From NCBI GenBank assembly GCA_016217545.1, contig JACRHT010000002.1, forward strand, positions 186,001 through 250,000: DNA of 64,000 bases, given 5' to 3'. The DNA is from Opitutia bacterium. GTDB lineage: Bacteria > Verrucomicrobiota > Verrucomicrobiia > Opitutales > Opitutaceae. The position numbers and the translations under genes were made by a program. Shown piece after piece: positions 16,970 through 23,840 of the stretch. The number at the start of each line of letters is the position of its first letter. Position 1 is the stretch's first letter. The notes beneath the pieces are model-generated. The model was not told the DNA's origin, searched no databases, and saw only the letters and a program-made list of their open reading frames with translations.

Positions 16970-18577
16970 TCAGAGCGGGCGCGCCGGCTCGGCGACGAGC
17001 ACGACGTCGAAGTGCAGGATGCCGGGCTGGCGGTTGTCGAAACGCTCGTTCTCGACGGCGGAAACGTAGGGCGAGTCGACGACGCTCGTGAGGAGCTCGG
17101 TGACGCGCCGGTAGATGTCGGGGCTGACATTCGCGAGCGGGTTGGTGCGGTCGAGCATGCGGCCCGAGACGGCTATGCGCAGCGGCGCGTTCGCGTCGGC
17201 GGGACCGGATGCGAGCTGCACGCGTTCGAGCCAGACGTCCTCGACCTTCACGAAACGGTCCTGCAGATCGGCGAACAGCTGTTGCCAATTCGCGCGCCGC
17301 GCGGCGATGCCCTGGAGCGCCTTCACCTGTTCCTGGAGCGCGGCGAGTTGCTCGAAGTTGGCGCGGTTGCGGGCTTCGCGCGCGCGCAGCGGAGCGATCT
17401 CGGCGTCGACGGCGACGATCTTCTGGCGCAACGCCGCTTCCCATTCGCGGTAGTAAAGCAAGGGCGCCACGAACGCGGCCGCCACGAGCACGGCCGCGAC
17501 CGCGAACCACGGTTGGCGGCGCCGCGTGTCCTCGCGGGTGCGCAGGCGCGGCGGGAGCAAGTTGACCGTCCTCGCGTCGCCCGCGAGCTGCTGCTGCGCG
17601 GCCCCCACCAAATCGGCGAGCTGCAGCGCGACATCGGCGACGCCGGCGTCGGCGGCCGCGCGCTGGATTTCCACGGCGGCGAGGGGGTCGAAGATTTCCA
17701 CCGGGACGTTGACCCGGGCGCCGAGCAACTCCGGCAGGCCGACCGCGCGGGCGGCGCCGCCGGTGAGCACGATGCGCGTGGGGCTGGCGGCGCCGGACTG
17801 GCGTTTGAAGTGCACGGCCGAGCGCGTGATTTCCTGGCCGAGGCGCGTGGCGAACGACTCGACGGCCGGCGCAACGACGGCGGCATTGCGGCCGGAGATC
17901 TTCCATTCCTCGGCGTCGGCCCAGTCGCAGTCCTGAATTTCGACGAGCTGCTGCGTGACGTGTTGTCCGCCCATGGCGAGGGTGCGCGCGTGGACGCGAC
18001 GGTTCTCCACGAGCAACAGCGTCGTGGAGCGCGCTCCGAGATTGGCGAAAAGGGTCGGCTCGGAAGCCGCACGCGCCTCGAGCGCAACGCGCAAGGCCAG
18101 CACGCCCGGCACGAGCACGCGCGGCTGGAGTCCGGCCGACTCGACCGCGGCGCACAGGGCGTCCACCGCTTCGAGCTTCGCCGCGCAGAGCATCACATCG
18201 AGATCGAGGTCCGACTCGCCCGTGACCACGTGATCCCACGCGACGTCGGACATCGCGTAGGGGATGTTCTGCTGCGCCTCGAAACGGATGACCTTCTCGC
18301 GCTTCGCCGCGTCGACGCGCGGTGTCTTGATGAATTTGGTCAGGACGAGATGTCCCGGCAGCACGACGGTCACCGGACCGCGGTAGCGCAATTGGATCGC
18401 CACGGTGCCGAGCGCGCCGAGGAGAGCGTCATGCCATTCCTCCTCGTGACCGGATGCGATCGAGAAGGACTTCCAAGCAAATTGTTCGAGACGAAGCCTT
18501 CCGCCGCTGCGCGAAAACACGCCAGCGGCAACGTGGCTGGCGCCACAATCGAGGACTGCTACGCGCGAGGGGCGCAT
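16970..18577 (-). CDS. Amuc_1101-family PilM-like protein with PilN-like C-terminal half
   Basis: A 535-residue fusion. Residues 1-350 are an actin-like PilM ATPase: VAVLDCGASHVAAGVF, KTPRVDAAKREKVIRFEAQQ, the nucleotide loop LFANLGARSTTLLLVE and TRIVLTGGAARAVGLPEL. A transmembrane helix (WFAVAAVLVAAAFVAPLLYY) follows near residue 365. The rest is a periplasmic coiled coil and a PilN-like domain (VEDVWLERVQLASGP, RIAVSGRMLDR). Separate pilM and pilN genes are usual in Proteobacteria; here they are one polypeptide. It is the first gene of the minus-strand operon and diverges from the Nudix gene 109 bases away. The ATG at 18577 opens the conserved domain, so the start at 18697 was rejected. Confidence 0.88.
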   Translation of the reverse strand: MRPSRVAVLDCGASHVAAGVFSRSGGRLRLEQFAWKSFSIASGHEEEWHDALLGALGTVAIQLRYRGPVTVVLPGHLVLTKFIKTPRVDAAKREKVIRFEAQQNIPYAMSDVAWDHVVTGESDLDLDVMLCAAKLEAVDALCAAVESAGLQPRVLVPGVLALRVALEARAASEPTLFANLGARSTTLLLVENRRVHARTLAMGGQHVTQQLVEIQDCDWADAEEWKISGRNAAVVAPAVESFATRLGQEITRSAVHFKRQSGAASPTRIVLTGGAARAVGLPELLGARVNVPVEIFDPLAAVEIQRAAADAGVADVALQLADLVGAAQQQLAGDARTVNLLPPRLRTREDTRRRQPWFAVAAVLVAAAFVAPLLYYREWEAALRQKIVAVDAEIAPLRAREARNRANFEQLAALQEQVKALQGIAARRANWQQLFADLQDRFVKVEDVWLERVQLASGPADANAPLRIAVSGRMLDRTNPLANVSPDIYRRVTELLTSVVDSPYVSAVENERFDNRQPGILHFDVVLVAEPARPL

Positions 18578-18686
18578 CGGGTTCTTGTCGAGTGTTCCGC
18601 AGCGTTTCGGAGCGGCAAGGCTAGAGTGCGTGGCAAGGTGACAATCTGGTTGCGCGCCCGGCGCGCGGGCGGAGAGGCTCGGCCAG

Positions 18687-19193
18687 ATGAGTGCCACCGC
18701 CCTGCCCTACAAGATCAGCGTGCTCGTGTTCCTCGAGAACCGCGCGGGAGAACTGCTGCTCATGCTCCGCGCCAAGCAACCGAATCTCGGCGTGTGGTCA
18801 CCGATCGGCGGCAAACTGGAGATGGCGACCGGCGAGTCGCCGTTCCAGTGTGCGGTGCGAGAGATCGAGGAGGAGGTCGGCCTGAAGGTGCGCGACAGCG
18901 ACCTGCACCTCTTCGCCATGATCGCGGAGAAAGCCTACCAAGGGCACAACCACTGGCTGATGTTTTTGTTCAACTGCAAGCTGCCGCTCGAGTCGCTGCC
19001 GCCGGACATCACGGAAGGAAAATTCGCCTTCTGGACGCGCGAGCAGATCAAGTCGCTCGAGATTCCGGAGACGGATGCGAAGGCGCTGTGGCCGATCTAC
19101 GACCAGTATCGCCACACTTTCGTGTCGTTGCGCGCGGACTGCTCGGTGTCACCGATCGCGATCACGGTGGAGCAGATTACTGGCAGCCCGTAA
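18687..19193 (+). CDS. Nudix hydrolase
   Basis: A 168-residue enzyme that hydrolyses a nucleoside diphosphate linked to another moiety. The Nudix box reads GGKLEMATGESPFQCAVREI followed by EEEVGL. The core E-x7-RE-x-x-EE-x-GL is intact; the opening glycine-to-glutamate spacing is two residues longer than the consensus. The substrate is not predictable. The C-terminal half (GKFAFWTREQIKSLEIPETD) resembles dNTP pyrophosphohydrolase/MutT-like members. It is transcribed away from the pilus operon and ends about 160 bases before pdhA. Confidence 0.9.
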   Translation: MSATALPYKISVLVFLENRAGELLLMLRAKQPNLGVWSPIGGKLEMATGESPFQCAVREIEEEVGLKVRDSDLHLFAMIAEKAYQGHNHWLMFLFNCKLPLESLPPDITEGKFAFWTREQIKSLEIPETDAKALWPIYDQYRHTFVSLRADCSVSPIAITVEQITGSP

Positions 19194-19354
19194 GCACACA
19201 GTCGGCAGTCGCCGTCGCCGCGCGACCGTGGCGCGAAAAGGTTTAGAGTCGGACGCGTAATAAGCTCCCGCGCCCGAAGTTTCGCTTGTGTTTCTGCGCG
19301 CTTCCCCAACTTAGGACCTTGGCGTCCAAAAATCATTTCAAACTCGAACTAATT

Positions 19355-20452
19355 GTGAGCAAGAAAGCCACCACACCCAAGAAGCCCGATGAGGGCGCAC
19401 CCGCCTACAACTCCCGCCAAGCTCCGGTAAACGCGAAGCTCGGTCAGGACGAGTTACTCAAGTTCTACCGCGACATGGTTCGCATCCGCCGCTTCGAGGA
19501 GCGCTGCCTGCGCTCCTACCAGCAGGGCAAGATCGGCGGCTTCCTCCACCTCTACATCGGCCAGGAGTCGATCGCCGTCGGCTGCGCGTCGGTGATGGCG
19601 AAGGACGACCATATCATCACCGCCTACCGCGACCACGGCCACGCGCTGGCCGTCGGCATGGGCATGAACGAGTGCATGGCCGAGAACTACGGCAAGGTCA
19701 CCGGTTGCTCGCAGGGCAAAGGCGGCTCGATGCACTACTTCGATCCGTCGCGCAATTTCTGGGGCGGCCACGGCATCGTCGGCGGCCAGATCCCGCTCGG
19801 CGCCGGCCTCGCCTTCGCGCTGAAATACAAGGGCCGCAAGGGCGCCGCGATGGCGTTCATGGGCGACGGCGCGGTCAACCAAGGCGCGGTCCACGAAGCC
19901 TACAACCTCGCCGCTCTCTGGAATCTCCCGGTGATCTTCGTCGTCGAGAACAACGGTTACTCGATGGGCACGAGCCAGGCGCGTTCCTCCGCCGGTCCGT
20001 CGCTCGCGCAGCGCGCCGAAGCTTACGGCATGAATTGGGAAATCTCGGAGAACGGCCACGACGTCCTCGAGATCCGCGACAAGTTCGCTCGCCTCCTGAA
20101 GCTCGCGCACGACGAGTCGAAGCCGAGCGTGCTCGAGATCCGCACCTATCGTTACCGCGGCCACTCTGTCGCCGACCCGGACACCACTTACCGCGAGAAG
20201 AAGGAAATCGAGGAATACAAGGCGACCAAGGACCCGCTCATGACCTACGAACGCACGCTCGTGGCCGAAGGCGTTCTCAACGACGTGCTCATCCGCCAGA
20301 TCGACGAAGCCGCGCGCGCCGAGGCCGAGACCTCCGCGCAATTCGCCGAGCAGAGCCCCTTCCCGACCGTCGAAGACATCAAGAAGCACGTCTATTGGGA
20401 GGCCGACAATCCCGCCGACCGCAAATCCGTCGGCAGCCTGTTCTTCGACTGA
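19355..20452 (+). CDS. pdhA: pyruvate dehydrogenase E1 component, alpha subunit
   Basis: The thiamine-diphosphate-dependent subunit of the pyruvate dehydrogenase complex, which decarboxylates pyruvate and feeds acetyl groups to E2. The TPP motif runs from GDGAVNQGAVHEAYN (about residue 170) to VIFVVENNGYSMGT. The phosphorylation-loop region YRYRGHSVADP and the dimer signature GKGGSMHYF are present. The GTG at 19355 (VSKKATTPKKP) gives 366 residues and fits the family; an upstream TTG at 19286 adds an unlikely Cys-rich start. The 5' end carries no clear ribosome binding site. It is the first gene of the pdhABC operon. Confidence 0.94.
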   Translation: MSKKATTPKKPDEGAPAYNSRQAPVNAKLGQDELLKFYRDMVRIRRFEERCLRSYQQGKIGGFLHLYIGQESIAVGCASVMAKDDHIITAYRDHGHALAVGMGMNECMAENYGKVTGCSQGKGGSMHYFDPSRNFWGGHGIVGGQIPLGAGLAFALKYKGRKGAAMAFMGDGAVNQGAVHEAYNLAALWNLPVIFVVENNGYSMGTSQARSSAGPSLAQRAEAYGMNWEISENGHDVLEIRDKFARLLKLAHDESKPSVLEIRTYRYRGHSVADPDTTYREKKEIEEYKATKDPLMTYERTLVAEGVLNDVLIRQIDEAARAEAETSAQFAEQSPFPTVEDIKKHVYWEADNPADRKSVGSLFFD

Positions 20453-20499
20453 GCCGCCGCGCCTCCCCTCTCACTTTTCACCCTCACTTTCACTCTACA

Positions 20500-21477
20500 A
20501 TGCCCGTCATCACCTACCGCGAAGCCCTCCGCCACGCCATGAGCGAGGAAATCGAGCGCGACGAAAACGTCGTGCTCATGGGCGAGGAAGTCGGCCAGTT
20601 CAACGGCGCCTACAAAGTCTCCGAAGGCATGTTGGCCAAATACGGCCCGAAGCGCATCATCGACACGCCGATCTCCGAAGCCGGTTTCATCGGCATGGGC
20701 GTCGGCGCCGCCATGCTCGGCATGCGCCCGATCATGGAGCTGATGTTCTTCAGCTTCTACTCGGTCGCCTTCGACCAGATCTTCAACAACGCCGCCAACA
20801 TCCGCTACATGTCCGGTGGCCTCATCAACTGCCCGATCGTCCTCCGCGGCCCCGCCAACGGCGGCACGAACGTCGGCGCGACGCACTCGCACACACCCGA
20901 GGGCATCGCCGCCTACCACCCCGGCATCAAGGTCGTCGTCCCGTCCAACGCCTACGACGCCAAGGGCCTCATGAAGTCCGCCATCCGCGACAACGACCCC
21001 GTGCTGTTCATGGAAAACACCATGCTCTACGGCGAGTCCTGCGAAGTCCCGGACGGCGAATATCTCATCCCGCTCGGCAAGGCCGATGTGAAGCGCGCCG
21101 GCACCGACCTCACGATCGTCGGCCACGGCCGCCCGATCCAGATGGCCCTCAAAGCCGCCGATCTCCTCAAGGAAAAGCACAACATCAACGCCGAGGTCGT
21201 TGACCTCCGCTCGATCCGCCCGCTCGACGAGGAGACCGTGCTCAACTCCGTCCGCAAAACCAACCGCGTGCTCATCGTCGAAGAATCGAAACCCTTCTGC
21301 TCCGTCGGCGCCATGCTCGCCTGCATCATCGCGGAAAAGGCCTTCGACGATCTCGACGCCCCGATCAAGCGCGTCACCTCGATCGACTCGCCCGCGATCT
21401 ACAGCCCGCCGCTGGAAAAGCTCCAGCTCCCGAACGTCGACCGCATCTACACCGCGGCGCTGGAAGCGCTAAAATGA
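20500..21477 (+). CDS. pdhB: pyruvate dehydrogenase E1 component, beta subunit
   Basis: A 325-residue partner of the alpha subunit; together they form the E1 heterotetramer. It begins MPVITYREALRHAMSEEIER and has the family motifs MGEEVGQFNGAYKVSEG, TPISEAGFIGMGVGAA, RGPANGG, HSHTPEGIAAYHPGIKVV and VVDLRSIRPLDEE. The ATG at 20500 lies 47 bases after pdhA. The gene is followed by an inverted-repeat hairpin (21484-21589) before pdhC. A branched-chain 2-oxoacid E1 beta is an alternative, but the lipoyl E2 and alpha subunit neighbours favour pyruvate. Confidence 0.95.
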   Translation: MPVITYREALRHAMSEEIERDENVVLMGEEVGQFNGAYKVSEGMLAKYGPKRIIDTPISEAGFIGMGVGAAMLGMRPIMELMFFSFYSVAFDQIFNNAANIRYMSGGLINCPIVLRGPANGGTNVGATHSHTPEGIAAYHPGIKVVVPSNAYDAKGLMKSAIRDNDPVLFMENTMLYGESCEVPDGEYLIPLGKADVKRAGTDLTIVGHGRPIQMALKAADLLKEKHNINAEVVDLRSIRPLDEETVLNSVRKTNRVLIVEESKPFCSVGAMLACIIAEKAFDDLDAPIKRVTSIDSPAIYSPPLEKLQLPNVDRIYTAALEALK

Positions 21478-21483
21478 AAATGA

Positions 21484-21589
21484 AGTAGCGAGTAGCGGGT
21501 AGCGAGTAGTGAGCATCACGCTCCGAAAACTCCCCCGCACTCGTCCGCTTCTCCTCCTACTCACTACCCGCTACTCGCTACTCACTACT
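21484..21589. repeat. inverted repeat of GTAGCGAGTAGC type between pdhB and pdhC
   Basis: The left arm (21484-21513) and right arm (21557-21589) are built from the units AGTAGCGAGTAGCGGGTAGC and its complement, and match at 22 of 23 positions over the core. The 43-base spacer carries no gene. The left arm starts 6 bases after the pdhB stop and the right arm ends 8 bases before the pdhC start, so it fills the intergenic space. Confidence 0.85.
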
Positions 21590-21597
21590 GATTCCCC

Positions 21598-22953
21598 ATG
21601 GCCAACATCATCGATATGCCGAAGCTCTCCGACACCATGTCGGTGGGCACGCTCGTCAAGTGGCTCAAGAAGGAAGGCGACGCCGTGAAGTCCGGCGACA
21701 TGCTCGCCGAAGTCGAAACCGACAAGGCGACGATGGAGCTCGAGTCGTTCTTTGACGGCACGCTCGTCAAGATCTTCGCTCCCGCCGGCTCCCAAATCGC
21801 CGTCGGCGCTCCGCTCTGTGCCGTCGGCCAGCCCGGTGAGAAGGTCGACGCCCCCGCCGGCGCCGCGGCGAAAGCCGCCGCGCCCGCTCCGGCCGCCGCT
21901 CCGGCTCCCGCCGCCCCGGCCCCGGCTCCCGCGCCGGTGGCTCCGCCGCCCGCTCCAACGCCGATCGCCGCGCCCGCTCCTGTAGCCGGGGTCGTTGACC
22001 CCGGCCCGGGCTCAACGAGCCCGGCTACATCCGCTCGCCAGAAAATCTCCCCGCTCGCGAAGAAGATCGCCGCACAGAACAACCTCAACGTCACCAGCCT
22101 CGCCGGCACCGGTCCGCACGGCCGCATCGTGAAGGCCGACGTCCTCGCCGCCGTCGCGAATCCCGCGCTGCTCCAAGCCAAGCCCGCCGCCTCGGCCGCT
22201 CCCGCTGCCGCTAAGCCCGGCGTCGCCTTCACCGGCGGCACGCCGTCGCGCACCGGCCCGGTGCAGGAAGACCGCACTGTGACCGCAACGAACATGCGCG
22301 CGACGATCGCGAAGCGCCTGCTCGAGGCCAAGACCACGATCCCGCACTTCTACCTCGAGATCGAAGTCGACGCCGAGCCGCTGCTCGCCGTCCGCGCGCA
22401 GCTCAACGAAGGCCTCGCCACCGAAGGCGTGAAGCTCTCCGTCAACGACTTCGTCCTCAAGGCCAGCGCCGAGGCGCTCCGCCGCGTTCCGGCCGTCAAC
22501 GCCTCCTGGACCGGCACCGGCATCCAATACTTCGGCGCCGCACACGTCTCGTTCGCCGTCGCGATCGAGGACGGCCTCATCACGCCGGTCATCCGCGACG
22601 CGCACACGAAGTCCGTCTTCGCCATCAGCGCCGAAGCCAAGCCGCTCGGCAAACGCGCCAAGGAAAAGAAGCTCAAGCCCGACGAGTTCACCGGCGGCAC
22701 GTTCTGCGTGTCGAACCTCGGCATGATGGGCGTCACGAAGTTCTCCGCGATCATCAACCCGCCGAACTCCGCGATCCTCGCCGTCGGCACGACCGTCACC
22801 AAGCCGGTCGTGAAGAACGGCGCGATCGTCGTCGGCCAGACGATGACGCTCACGCTGTCGTGCGACCACCGCGTCGTGGACGGCGCGCTCGGCGCGCAGT
22901 TCCTCGCCGCGATCAAGGACCTGCTCGAGAAGCCCGCGCTGCTGCTCGTCTGA
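21598..22953 (+). CDS. pdhC: pyruvate dehydrogenase E2, dihydrolipoamide acetyltransferase
   Basis: Transfers acetyl groups from lipoyl-lysine to CoA and forms the core of the complex. An N-terminal lipoyl domain (about 1-80) has Lys43 in ETDKATMELESF. A Pro/Ala-rich linker (about 80-150) follows, then an E1/E3-binding domain (KISPLAKKIAAQNNLNV ... GPHGRIVKADVL). The C-terminal catalytic domain has SCDHRVVDGALG, with catalytic His424 and Asp428. The 451 residues are normal for a single-lipoyl E2. A genomic palindromic repeat sits in frame in the linker (21981-22029) and encodes PVAGVVDPGPGSTSPAT. No E3 (lpd) gene follows. Confidence 0.95.
   Translation: MANIIDMPKLSDTMSVGTLVKWLKKEGDAVKSGDMLAEVETDKATMELESFFDGTLVKIFAPAGSQIAVGAPLCAVGQPGEKVDAPAGAAAKAAAPAPAAAPAPAAPAPAPAPVAPPPAPTPIAAPAPVAGVVDPGPGSTSPATSARQKISPLAKKIAAQNNLNVTSLAGTGPHGRIVKADVLAAVANPALLQAKPAASAAPAAAKPGVAFTGGTPSRTGPVQEDRTVTATNMRATIAKRLLEAKTTIPHFYLEIEVDAEPLLAVRAQLNEGLATEGVKLSVNDFVLKASAEALRRVPAVNASWTGTGIQYFGAAHVSFAVAIEDGLITPVIRDAHTKSVFAISAEAKPLGKRAKEKKLKPDEFTGGTFCVSNLGMMGVTKFSAIINPPNSAILAVGTTVTKPVVKNGAIVVGQTMTLTLSCDHRVVDGALGAQFLAAIKDLLEKPALLLV
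21981..22029. repeat. palindromic repeat inserted in frame in the pdhC linker
   Basis: A 49-base sequence begins TGTAGCCGGGG and ends CCCGGCTACA. It holds two hairpins: GCCGGGGTCGTTGACCCCGG and GCCCGGGCTCAACGAGCCCG. It is the compact two-arm form of the family found in intergenic DNA at 31818 and 43628. Confidence 0.85.
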
Positions 22954-22982
22954 TCCGCACCGCGCGAATCGTCCAGCCTCTC

Positions 22983-23013
22983 AAGGCGCGCCCAACCGGC
23001 GCGCCTTTTTCTT
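22983..23013 (+). terminator. Rho-independent terminator of pdhABC
   Basis: A perfect ten-base-pair stem (AAGGCGCGCC with its complement, five-base loop) starts 30 bases after the E2 stop and is followed by a run of T. Confidence 0.9.
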
Positions 23014-23317
23014 CCCTGCTTGTCAGGCCAAATGCGGCCGCAGGCGCACAAGAGTGTCACACCAGCAAACGCGCACCGCGCGGGAGCAGTCCGAGAAAAG
23101 GGCCTAGCGGCAACGAGGCGTCTCGGGAAGGTCGTGAACCGCGGCGACGCGCGCCCACACGCATCAATCGCGCGCCAAGCCGAGATTCGAAGTCGCGACG
23201 ACGCAGCGACGAAACCGGGCCTGAAGTGTCGCAACCGTTGGCAAACTTAACGTGAAAATTGCCCTCGCTGCCGCAAAAGCTTTTCCGCCGAGCGATGTTC
23301 CCTTTTCGTTCGCCCAC
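23014..23317. other. intergenic stretch without a recognised gene
   Basis: About 300 bases between the pdhABC terminator and the first tiny membrane-protein gene. The weak open frames differ in composition from the neighbours, and I see no motif. An in-frame GTG at 23252 would extend the next gene by 22 residues, but the extension has no counterpart in its paralogues. Confidence 0.5.
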
Positions 23318-23467
23318 ATGTTGCCGCCTTTCCGCCGCAAACCCGACAACGCCTGGATCGAGTCCGATCGTCGCGAACGCACCAAGCTCGTGCTGGCGAC
23401 CCTCACCCTGGTTGCGGCCTTGGCCGGCGGTATCGGCTTCGCGGTCTACGCTATTGTCGCGCACTGA
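23318..23467 (+). CDS. tiny single-pass membrane protein, paralogue 1
   Basis: A 49-residue protein. A basic N-terminus (MLPPFRRKPDNAW) leads into IESDRRERTKLVL and one hydrophobic helix (ATLTLVAALAGGIGFAVYAIVA). It aligns over its whole length with the 50-residue product at 23584 (shared DRRER, LAT and a glycine-rich helix) and shares NAW and the helix pattern with the product at 25737. That similarity between three neighbouring frames is the main reason to call it a gene. The orientation is probably N-in, with the basic head in the cytoplasm. The function is unknown; it lies near a cation/proton antiporter gene. Confidence 0.6.
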   Translation: MLPPFRRKPDNAWIESDRRERTKLVLATLTLVAALAGGIGFAVYAIVAH

Positions 23468-23583
23468 GCAGTAAGTCGCTGCCGGCCCACCGCAGAACGG
23501 GCCAGTGATTCCGGGCATAAAACCATTCGCGGTGGAGTCGCCTCACTTGACCGCGCCAATGTCTCCGTTTTTCTCCTGCCTCG

Positions 23584-23736
23584 ATGTGGCCGTGGAAGAA
23601 AAGCAAGCGATCGACCAATGAGTGGCTGGCAAGCGACCGTCGCGAACGCGTGCGCATGATCCTGGCCACGTTGCTGCTCGTCGGCGCGATCGGGGCGGGC
23701 ATCGCACTCGCGATCCACGCTCTGACGAGTCACTGA
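23584..23736 (+). CDS. tiny single-pass membrane protein, paralogue 2
   Basis: A 50-residue product reading MWPWKKSKRSTNEWLASDRR, then ERVRMILATLLLVGAIGAGI and ALAIHALTSH. The layout matches paralogue 1: basic aromatic head, N-x-W, SDRRER, then one glycine-containing membrane helix and a terminal His. It lies 116 bases after paralogue 1, in a different frame, so the resemblance is not a frame artefact. No clear ribosome binding site is seen. Function unknown. Confidence 0.6.
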   Translation: MWPWKKSKRSTNEWLASDRRERVRMILATLLLVGAIGAGIALAIHALTSH

Positions 23737-23840
23737 GCCGCGCCGGATTTCCCTCTGGCGCGTGACGCACCCGACGGGAGCGAGCCCCTACGTTGCGCGT
23801 GCAGCGGATCGGTGCGCGTCGGCCGAACGCACGCCGCGCC

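Noticed and set aside
16301..19246. Plus-strand frame of 981 codons
   Set aside because: It is antisense to the PilM-like and Amuc_1100-like genes, and its translation is low-complexity and rich in Arg, Gly and Glu with no domain motifs.
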